7,267 nt of DNA, taken from CAZUPF01 sp964622035 (GTDB lineage Bacteria; Patescibacteriota; WWE3; JAUXAW01; JAYEID01). Shown here in pieces: positions 1-5,827 of this stretch. Position 1 is the first letter of the stretch; each line of letters starts with the position of its first letter. The notes beneath the pieces are model-generated. The model searched no databases and was not told the origin of the DNA. It saw nothing but the letters and a program-made list of their open reading frames with translations. The DNA is taken from assembly GCA_964622035.1 (NCBI GenBank), contig CAZUPF010000029.1, forward strand, positions 1 to 7,267, given 5' to 3'. The translations under genes and the position numbers were made by a program.

Positions 1-2505
1 GGCCAGGGCGGCCAGCCGGTCTTGGGCCTTGAGGCGCATTATCCGTACCCCCTTGGTGGACCGGCCTAGGGAGGATATTTCTTGAGGGTTAATTCTAATG
101 ACCTGCCCTTCGGCGGAGGAAAGAACCAGGGCCAGCATCTGGGGGTTGATAATCCGGCTAACTACGACAGTGCCGGTCTTCTCGGTAACTTTTTGGGTAA
201 TAACCCCCCGCCCCCCTCTTTTTTGAGTTGGGTACTCTTCCAGCTTTGTTCTCTTACCGTAGCCTTTTTGGCTAATAGTTAGTAACTCTTCTCCTCGGCT
301 GGTAGTGTCTCCCTTTTTGATGACGGACATAGCCACCACATGGTCCCCCTCCCCTAGCCGGACTCCCCTCACTCCCGAGGTGGCCCTACCCATCGCGCGG
401 AGATCTGTCTCCGCGAAGCGGATTGCCTTTCCCTGGGTGGTGATGAGCAGGACCGTGTCGTGGCCGGAGGTGGTTCCTACCTGAATGAGGCGGTCCCCTT
501 CTCGGGTCTTGACGGCGGTAATACCCCCACGGCGGACATTTTGAAAATCGGAAAGAGCGGTTCTTTTGACGATGCCCCCCTCGGTAGCGAAGACCAGGAA
601 TTTGTCGGCGGTGTCTTTGTTTAAGGGGACGAAGTCGCGGATTTTTTCCTCTGGGGAGATTTCCAAGATATTGACAATGGCTTTCCCCCGAGAGGTTCTG
701 GTTCCTTCAGGAATTTCCCAACCGCGGACTTTGTGGACCTTCCCTTTCTCGGTGAAGAAGAGCACCTCATCGATCGTTGAGGCTGATTTAATTTCTAGGA
801 TGGCGTCATTCTCTTTAGTTTTCATTCCCAGAACCCCCTTCCCACCCCTCTTTTGGGCTTTAAAGGTTTCCGGGGTGACCCTTTTAACATACCCGTCACC
901 AGTGAGGGTGATGAGAATCTCCTTCTCTTGAGCCAGGTCTTCTCCTTCTAACTCCCCCACCCTTCCTGGGTGAACGACAGTCCGGCGTTCGTCACCATAT
1001 TTCTCAGCCAGCCCCGAAAATTCGCTTTTAATTTGGAGCATTACTTTGGTGGGGGCTGCCAGCAGGTCCAGATAGTTGGCGATCTCCTTGACTGTGGCCG
1101 CAAGCTCGTCCTCAATTTTTTGCCGTTCTAGCCGCGCCAGGCGGCGTAGCTGCATGTCGAGGATGGCCTGGGCTTGGATTTCCGAGAGGTCGAAACTTTT
1201 CACCAAGTTTGCCTTGGCCGCTTCGGCATTTTTACTCTTTCTGATCGTCGCAATTACCGCATCCAGGTGGTCGAGAGCAATCTTGAGACCTAAAAGGATG
1301 TGCTCTCTTTCGCGTGCTTTACGGAGTAAGTACTGCGTGCGGCGAATAACAACAACCTTCCGCCAGCTGATAATCTCCTCGAGGATCATTTTGAGGGTTA
1401 GCGTTTTGGGATCCTTGACGATTAGCCCAACAGCGTTGACATTGAAGGCGGTTTGGAGGTTGCTGTGGCGGTAGAGCTGGTTGAGGATTTTTTTGGGCCG
1501 GCTGCCTTTTTTGGTCTCGACCACAATGCGCAGGCCATCACGATCAGATTCGTCACGCAGGGCGGTGATATCTTTAACTATCTCCTCCTTGGCTAGTTTG
1601 GCAATGTGGGCTACCAGCCGTGACTTGTTTTGCTGGTAGGGTATTTCGGTGATAATAATGGCATGCTTGCCGTTTTTCAGCTCGGTGATTTCGGCCTTGG
1701 CACGAGTAACAACGCGACCCTTGCCGGTAGCATAGGCGCGGGTGATTTCCTCTTTGTCGTAAATTTCGGCTCCGGTGGGAAAGTCTGGACCCTTGATGTG
1801 CTCCATTAGATCTGTAACCGTCGCGTCCGAGTCTATTTCAAAGTCAACGGTTTCCTCATCATCAGTGGCCAACTTTTTAATTTTAATGCGGTCAATCATG
1901 AAGCACAGAGCACTAACGACTTCGGAGAGGTTGTGGGGGGGCATGTTGGTGGCCATACCTACCGCGATCCCGGAAGCGCCATTGAGGAGAATATTGGGGA
2001 GCATACCCGGCAGGACTTGCGGTTCTTTGGCGCTGGCTGAGTAATTGTCAGCGAAGGGGACAGTTTCTTTTCTAATATCCAAAAGGAGCTCCTCGGCGAT
2101 GGGGGTGAGGCGACACTCGGTGTAGCGCATGGCCGCCGCCGAGTCGCCATCGAGAGAGCCGAAATTACCTTGTCCATCAATCAACGGGTAGCGGAGGGAG
2201 AAATTCTGGGCCATGCGGACCAAAGCGCCATAGACGGAGCTGTCCCCATGGGGGTGGTATTTTTTAAGAACTTCGCCAACGACCGCAGCGCTTTTTTGGT
2301 AGCGGTCTTTGGCTCCGATACCCTGGTCATACATGGCGTAGATGATTCGTCGTTGGACTGGTTTTAGACCATCGCGGATATCGGGGAGAGCGCGGGAAAC
2401 AATGACACTGACCGCGTAATCAAGGTAGGACCGCTCCATCTCCACCACAATCGAAGTCGGCTGGATGTTCTCTGGTTGTTGTGTTTTTTGCTGTTCTTCA
2501 GACAT
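1..2505 (-). CDS. gyrA: DNA gyrase subunit A (C-terminus cut by window edge)
   Basis: GyrA forms the A2B2 gyrase with GyrB; it cleaves and rejoins DNA and wraps it to introduce negative supercoils using ATP. The frame is open for 835 codons from ATG at 2505 to base 1, close to the family's usual 800-875, so only a short tail is missing. Visible landmarks are SYLDYAVSVIVSRALPD (26-42), GLKPVQRR (46-53), KYHPHGDSS (82-90) and AAMRYTE with the DNA-linking Tyr128. The coiled-coil/C-gate part includes QAQAILDMQLRRL, and a six-bladed DNA-wrapping domain follows. The GyrA box QKRGGKG at 551-557 marks it as gyrase rather than topoisomerase IV; a second box-like QKRGGRG lies at 761-767 in a later blade. 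The position equal to E. coli Asp87 is Gly93. A short acidic insertion (around LATDDEETVDFE) precedes the MEHIKGPDFPTG motif. It follows gyrB with a one-base overlap, so the two are probably translationally coupled. Identification is near certain. Confidence 0.98.
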   Translation of the reverse strand, partial: MSEEQQKTQQPENIQPTSIVVEMERSYLDYAVSVIVSRALPDIRDGLKPVQRRIIYAMYDQGIGAKDRYQKSAAVVGEVLKKYHPHGDSSVYGALVRMAQNFSLRYPLIDGQGNFGSLDGDSAAAMRYTECRLTPIAEELLLDIRKETVPFADNYSASAKEPQVLPGMLPNILLNGASGIAVGMATNMPPHNLSEVVSALCFMIDRIKIKKLATDDEETVDFEIDSDATVTDLMEHIKGPDFPTGAEIYDKEEITRAYATGKGRVVTRAKAEITELKNGKHAIIITEIPYQQNKSRLVAHIAKLAKEEIVKDITALRDESDRDGLRIVVETKKGSRPKKILNQLYRHSNLQTAFNVNAVGLIVKDPKTLTLKMILEEIISWRKVVVIRRTQYLLRKAREREHILLGLKIALDHLDAVIATIRKSKNAEAAKANLVKSFDLSEIQAQAILDMQLRRLARLERQKIEDELAATVKEIANYLDLLAAPTKVMLQIKSEFSGLAEKYGDERRTVVHPGRVGELEGEDLAQEKEILITLTGDGYVKRVTPETFKAQKRGGKGVLGMKTKENDAILEIKSASTIDEVLFFTEKGKVHKVRGWEIPEGTRTSRGKAIVNILEISPEEKIRDFVPLNKDTADKFLVFATEGGIVKRTALSDFQNVRRGGITAVKTREGDRLIQVGTTSGHDTVLLITTQGKAIRFAETDLRAMGRATSGVRGVRLGEGDHVVAMSVIKKGDTTSRGEELLTISQKGYGKRTKLEEYPTQKRGGRGVITQKVTEKTGTVVVSRIINPQMLALVLSSAEGQVIRINPQEISSLGRSTKGVRIMRLKAQDRLAALA

Positions 2506-2520
2506 TATATATCTAACTCC
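2503..2520 (-). promoter_or_regulatory. gyrB-gyrA TAATG junction with gyrA ribosome binding site
   Basis: The gyrB stop TAA (2507-2505) and the gyrA start ATG (2505-2503) share one base, forming TAATG. A GGAG Shine-Dalgarno-like motif (2520-2517) lies 11 bases upstream of the ATG, inside the end of gyrB. This supports the chosen gyrA start and suggests stop-start translational coupling, which would keep the two subunits in equal amounts. The spacing is slightly long for an optimal site. Confidence 0.7.
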
Positions 2521-4457
2521 GCCTGCTTAGCCCTACTTTGGATGAATCTTTTTCGGGGGGCAACATCCTCACCCATGAGGGTTGAAAAGACGACATCGGC
2601 CTTTTGGGCATCCTCAATTGTGACCCTTTTCAGGAGACGCTGTTCAGGGTCCATGGTTGTTTCCCAAAGTTGATTAGGATTCATCTCTCCCAAACCTTTA
2701 TATCTCTGGATGGATATCTTTTTACCTTGCCAACGACGCTCAACAACCGCGCGCTCTCTATCGGTGTAGACCCACTCCTCCTTCTTGCCGGTGCTCATTT
2801 TATAGAGTGGGGGCTGGGCTAGGAAAACGTGCCCAGTATCGATCAGTTCCCTCATGTGGCGGAAGAAGAATGTTAGCAACAGGGTCTCAATATGCTTTCC
2901 GTCAACATCCGCGTCCGTCATGATGATCAGTTTTCCGTAGCGGTTCTTCTCGGGCTTAAAGATCTCGCCAATGCCGGTTCCTAGGGCGATCACAAGGTCT
3001 CGGAGCTCGCGGTGCTTAAGTATTTTTTCGAGGCGGGCCTTTTCAACGTTAAGGACCTTTCCCCGTAGGGGTAGAATGGCTTGGAAACGGCGGTCCCGGC
3101 CTTGCTTGGCGGACCCTCCCGCCGAGTCCCCCTCGACGATAAACAGCTCGCATTTTTCGGGGTCCTCCTCTTGGCAGTCCGCCAGTTTTCCTGGGAGGCT
3201 GGCTCCGGACAGAGCGCCTTTCCTGATGACCGTCTCGCGGGCCTTTCGGGCTGCCAGGCGTGCTTGGGAGGCAACGACGGCCTTCTCGAGAATTCCCTTG
3301 GCCGTTCGGGGGTTTTCTTCCATAAACATTTGGAGGTGTTCACGTACGGCGTTAGCGACCAGGGGACGAATTTCGCTATTTCCCAATTTGACTTTGGTTT
3401 GGCCTTCGAATTGAATGTTGTCAGCATTCATCTTGATGGATACTACGGCGGTCAGTCCTTCTCGAGTATCATCTCCGGAGAGGCCATCGGCACCTTTCTC
3501 CAGCAAGCCCTCGCGTTTGGCGTAGTCGTTGATAGTTCGGGTAAGTCCCGCTTTAAAACCGGCTAGGTGGGTTCCCCCACCCGGGTTTTTGATGTTGTTG
3601 GCGAAACAGAGAATGTTTTGGGCGAAGCCCTCAACCCACTGGAGGGACAGTTCGACAATGATCCCTTCTTTCTCAGTTTTATAATATATTGGTAGGGGGT
3701 GGACGGGCTTTTTCCCGCGATTTATATTCTTAACCATCGATTTTATCCCCCCTTCAAAATAGAAAGTTGCTTCCTGGGGTGTTTCGGACCGACAATCTTC
3801 GATTTTTATTGTTAGTCCGGGGGTAAGGTAGGCGTATTCTTTTATCTGGTCTCGCAAACGCTCGTAGGAAAGCGTGGTAGTTTCGAATACTTTGGCGTCT
3901 GGGAGGAAGGTGATGGCCGTCCCTGTAGTGTTGTCAATATTTTTTTGGCCCCCGGTCGTTAGGGGAGAGAGCGTTCCTTTGTCCGATTTCCCCTCCTTGA
4001 CTTTGGTTACCGGCTCTCCCCGTTGGTATTTTTGGGTGTAGAGTTTGCCGTTAAGGTAGATTTTTGCTTCCAGCCACTCGGACAGCGCGTTGACCACCGA
4101 GAGACCGACTCCGTGGAGACCCCCCGATATTTTGTAACTGTCATCGCCGAATTTGGCTCCCGTATGTAGTTTAGTCATTATTAACTCTAACGCCGATTGG
4201 TCATACTCCGGTTTGATGTCTACGGGAATTCCTCGAGCGTTGTCGGTTACGGTGACTGAACGATCATTATTTAGGGTGATGGCGACAAAGTTACCAAACC
4301 CGGAGAGGGCCTCGTCAACAGAGTTGTTGATAACCTCGGTTACTAGGTGGTGCAGCCCCCTCTCGTCGGTGGAGCCAATGTACATCCCTGGGCGCTTGCG
4401 TACCGGATCCAGCCCCTCGAGAACTTTAATTTGTTCGGCACCGTATTTTTTGGTCAT
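2505..4457 (-). CDS. gyrB: DNA gyrase subunit B
   Basis: GyrB is the ATPase and TOPRIM subunit of gyrase; ATP-driven dimerisation of its N-terminal GHKL domain captures the transported DNA segment. At 650 aa it is the short form, without the large insertion of E. coli GyrB. Seen in order: N-terminal arm with Tyr5 and Ile10; LDPVRKRPGMYIG (16-28); catalytic Glu41 and Asn45; Asp72 for adenine; GGLHGVG (112-118); the QTK loop (353-355); TOPRIM EGDSAGGSAKQGR (442-454) with Glu442; DADVDG (515-520) with Asp515/517/519; and QRYKGLGEMN (584-593). It ends in the usual LDI. An in-frame TAA lies just upstream (four codons back), so ATG 4457 is the earliest possible start, but no Shine-Dalgarno motif precedes it. 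Unusual residues are Asn44 and Ala74 in the ATP motifs, Leu135 at the coumarin-contact Arg, Lys521 after DADVDG, and a roughly 12-residue insertion near 155-178. ParE is the alternative, but the partner's GyrA box argues for GyrB. Confidence 0.98.
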   Translation of the reverse strand: MTKKYGAEQIKVLEGLDPVRKRPGMYIGSTDERGLHHLVTEVINNSVDEALSGFGNFVAITLNNDRSVTVTDNARGIPVDIKPEYDQSALELIMTKLHTGAKFGDDSYKISGGLHGVGLSVVNALSEWLEAKIYLNGKLYTQKYQRGEPVTKVKEGKSDKGTLSPLTTGGQKNIDNTTGTAITFLPDAKVFETTTLSYERLRDQIKEYAYLTPGLTIKIEDCRSETPQEATFYFEGGIKSMVKNINRGKKPVHPLPIYYKTEKEGIIVELSLQWVEGFAQNILCFANNIKNPGGGTHLAGFKAGLTRTINDYAKREGLLEKGADGLSGDDTREGLTAVVSIKMNADNIQFEGQTKVKLGNSEIRPLVANAVREHLQMFMEENPRTAKGILEKAVVASQARLAARKARETVIRKGALSGASLPGKLADCQEEDPEKCELFIVEGDSAGGSAKQGRDRRFQAILPLRGKVLNVEKARLEKILKHRELRDLVIALGTGIGEIFKPEKNRYGKLIIMTDADVDGKHIETLLLTFFFRHMRELIDTGHVFLAQPPLYKMSTGKKEEWVYTDRERAVVERRWQGKKISIQRYKGLGEMNPNQLWETTMDPEQRLLKRVTIEDAQKADVVFSTLMGEDVAPRKRFIQSRAKQAELDI

Positions 4458-4470
4458 CTGGTTGCGTTAC

Positions 4471-4485
4471 GACTGTACTACAGTC
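4471..4485. repeat. perfect 15-bp palindrome upstream of gyrB
   Basis: GACTGTACTACAGTC consists of two perfect 7-bp arms (GACTGTA / TACAGTC) around one central base, lying 13 bases before the gyrB start. It overlaps the candidate -10 hexamer, as a repressor operator would. In RNA it could form only a 5-bp stem with a 5-base loop and has no U tract, so it is not a terminator. The half-sites resemble CTGT/ACAG, but the spacing is far shorter than in the E. coli LexA box. The bound protein is unknown. Confidence 0.5.
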
Positions 4486-4500
4486 TCTGCATTTGGGCAA
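4472..4500 (-). promoter_or_regulatory. possible gyrB promoter
   Basis: In the 58-bp gap between the PSP1 stop and gyrB, reading on the minus strand, TTGCCC (4500-4495; 4 of 6 to the -35 consensus) is followed after 17 bases by TACAGT (4477-4472; 4 of 6 to the -10 consensus). Initiation about seven bases further on would leave only about 7 bases before the gyrB ATG, which would fit the absence of a Shine-Dalgarno motif. The match is only moderate, and gyrB may instead be read from the holB promoter. Confidence 0.35.
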
Positions 4501-4515
4501 ATTTCTAAACTGTGC

Positions 4516-5022
4516 TCAGATCTTCAGCCGTCGGATTCTTCTTTTTCGGACTTTCTTTTCTTTCTTTTGTGGTGTGGGGGTGGGCACTTCTGCCTGATCT
4601 GGGCGCGGTGGCTGCGCGGAGGGGGTCTGGGGTTCCTGATCGTAAAGAAGGCAGCAGAGGGCCTTTCCGCAGGCTCCGGTATATTTTTTTGGAAGCTTGG
4701 GGAGCGCTGTTCCCGCTGGGGAGGAAAAGGTGCCGTCCGGTGCGGGGGGTGACCACCTTTGGCAGCAGATAGCCCGACCACACTTTCCTAAACCGCCAAC
4801 CATGCTGGCCTTCTCTCGACCCCCTACTTGCTCAAATCGAATATCTGCGGAGAATATATGGTGTAGCTCAGTGATAATCGGTCTGAAGTTCACTCTCTCT
4901 GGGGAGGTGAAGCGAAAGACCACCCGCTCACCGTCGGGCTTCGCCCCCAGAAGGCGCAGTTTCAGTTGGTGCTTATCAACGAGCTCTTGGCAAATCTCTA
5001 GCGCTTCTTCTTCTCTAAACAC
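4516..5022 (-). CDS. short PSP1-domain protein (RicT/YaaT-like)
   Basis: This 168-aa protein carries the PSP1 C-terminal conserved region (about 7-128). It has the family motifs GGLGKCGRAICC (76-87) and TGACGKALCC (115-124), giving Cys81, 86, 87, 118, 123 and 124. In Bacillus the equivalent RicT (YaaT) cysteines take part in iron-sulfur binding in the RicA-RicF-RicT complex that acts with RNase Y on mRNA, so an RNA-processing role is inferred. The roughly 80-residue N-terminal part of YaaT is absent. After residue 128 the usual C-terminus is replaced by a Pro-rich stretch (131-152) and a Lys/Arg tail (153-168). The frame opens at GTG 5022 directly after an in-frame TAG, so no longer N-terminus is possible without a frameshift. 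It begins 7 bases after holB, matching holB-yaaT order in Firmicutes. Family call is secure; function is inferred. Confidence 0.88.
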   Translation of the reverse strand: MFREEEALEICQELVDKHQLKLRLLGAKPDGERVVFRFTSPERVNFRPIITELHHIFSADIRFEQVGGREKASMVGGLGKCGRAICCQRWSPPAPDGTFSSPAGTALPKLPKKYTGACGKALCCLLYDQEPQTPSAQPPRPDQAEVPTPTPQKKEKKVRKRRIRRLKI

Positions 5023-5029
5023 CTACCCA

Positions 5030-5770
5030 TTATACCATTTTGTGATTCTGGGAACAATGGGTTAGGGGCTGCGGTGGCAAGGTAACGAGGATATTCTCGA
5101 TGGCGAGGCGGGGGGAGGTGTTCGTAGTTTCAATTAGTCGGAGGTGTTTGAGGCTGGTCTTCACCCACTCCCCTATCCGGGTGGCGTTTTCGTTGGCGGG
5201 GTTTTGGAGCATCTGTTCGCGGAGAACGGCTATCCAGTGGGAGAGGAGAATTTGCGCCTGTGCCCGGTCGGTTAGCCGGTCTTTGTTTTGCTCCCCCCAA
5301 CTTAGTCGCTCTCCCCTACTCTGGGAGAGCAGGTTTAGGAATTCCTGTCTCGCCTTTTGGTGCTGGTGGTCATCAAAATTCAGCTCTGGCTTTGCTTTGA
5401 GCTTTTTGCTGGCGCAGCGCGAGACAATTGTCGGTAGTAGGGCTTCTGGAGTGGGGCTGGTAAGCACGATTTGGCTGTGGGCGGGGGGCTCTTCGAGTGT
5501 TTTTAGCAGGGCGTTTTGCGCGGCGGTGGTTAGGTGCTGCGCTTCGAGGATGACGGCAGTTTTTTGTTTTCTCTGGATAGGCTTGAGGGAGAGTTTGCGG
5601 CCAAGCTCGCGGATGCGGTCAATCCCCATCGCCTTTCCTTCCTCAGCTTCAAGGATGAGGACATCGGGAGCGCGCGTTAAGGTGGCGAGCTGGGTCGTCT
5701 GGCGGACCTCTCGCTCTCGCTCCTCGGCGGTTCCACCAGTAATGAGGTAAGCATGCGCGCTGGTAGGCAT
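5030..5770 (-). CDS. holB: DNA polymerase III delta'-like clamp-loader subunit
   Basis: Delta' is the stator subunit of the clamp loader that opens the beta sliding clamp and places it on primed DNA. The 246-aa product starts with AHAYLITGG, typical of the family's HAYLF(S/T)G opening. It then has a strand-turn-helix around TAVILEAQHLTTAAQNALL (71-89), the strongly conserved LLKTLEEPP (88-96), and the SRC motif (117-119), whose Arg acts in trans on the neighbouring ATP site. The Walker A loop is gone (GGTAEERE where GxxGxGK would be) and there is no four-cysteine zinc module. The family is usually 300-340 aa, so the C-terminal collar domain is also short. Loss of the P-loop is normal for delta', which does not hydrolyse ATP, and excludes DnaX. 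The TATACT hexamer lies 7 bases before the ATG, suggesting a leaderless transcript. It is first in the minus-strand cluster. Confidence 0.88.
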   Translation of the reverse strand: MPTSAHAYLITGGTAEEREREVRQTTQLATLTRAPDVLILEAEEGKAMGIDRIRELGRKLSLKPIQRKQKTAVILEAQHLTTAAQNALLKTLEEPPAHSQIVLTSPTPEALLPTIVSRCASKKLKAKPELNFDDHQHQKARQEFLNLLSQSRGERLSWGEQNKDRLTDRAQAQILLSHWIAVLREQMLQNPANENATRIGEWVKTSLKHLRLIETTNTSPRLAIENILVTLPPQPLTHCSQNHKMV

Positions 5771-5827
5771 ATTACCCAGTATAGTCGCCCCTTGCTATCC
5801 CGACAAGAGTTTGGTAGGTTAAAGGCG
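5771..5827. promoter_or_regulatory. divergent holB / pilB promoter region
   Basis: This 57-bp gap separates two divergent starts. For holB (minus) there is TTGTCG (5806-5801; 4 of 6), a 17-base spacer, and TATACT (5783-5778; 5 of 6). Only 7 bases (GGGTAAT) then precede the ATG, so the mRNA would be leaderless or nearly so. On the plus strand TATAGT (5780-5785; 5 of 6) overlaps that same -10 and could serve pilB with a leader of roughly 35 bases, but no good -35 lies 17 bases upstream. A weak AAAGG (5821-5825) sits just 2 bases before the pilB ATG. The shared -10 suggests the two directions may compete. Confidence 0.45.

Noticed and set aside
2971..3566. Overlapping plus- and minus-strand frames of 145-161 codons within gyrB.
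   Set aside because: Shadow frames of the conserved GyrB TOPRIM and transducer coding sequence; no independent start signals.
2505..4457. Topoisomerase IV subunits (ParE/ParC) instead of gyrase.
   Set aside because: The GyrA box QKRGGKG and six-blade C-terminal domain in the partner are gyrase features.
4471..4485. LexA/SOS box or terminator reading of the gyrB palindrome.
   Set aside because: The CTGT and ACAG half-sites are 3 bases apart rather than the 8 of the E. coli box, and there is no T tract for a terminator.
4429..4515. Read-through of the PSP1 TGA would add 29 residues (containing CRDC) before TAA.
   Set aside because: No in-frame TGA occurs inside the other four genes, so TGA is a stop here; the extension would overlap the gyrB start and has no recognisable fold.
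4153..4783. Long plus-strand open frames opposite gyrB and the PSP1 gene (up to 199 codons).
   Set aside because: They lie antisense to well-conserved genes, their translations show no family motif, and they are low-complexity products of the complementary strand.
5100..5750. 216-codon plus-strand frame opposite holB.
   Set aside because: It is rich in Arg/Ser/Cys as expected from antisense reading, while the minus strand carries clear delta' motifs (LLKTLEEPP, SRC).
5791..5807. Small inverted repeat CTTG-N9-CAAG between holB and pilB.
   Set aside because: Four-base arms are expected by chance and it shows no symmetry beyond them.
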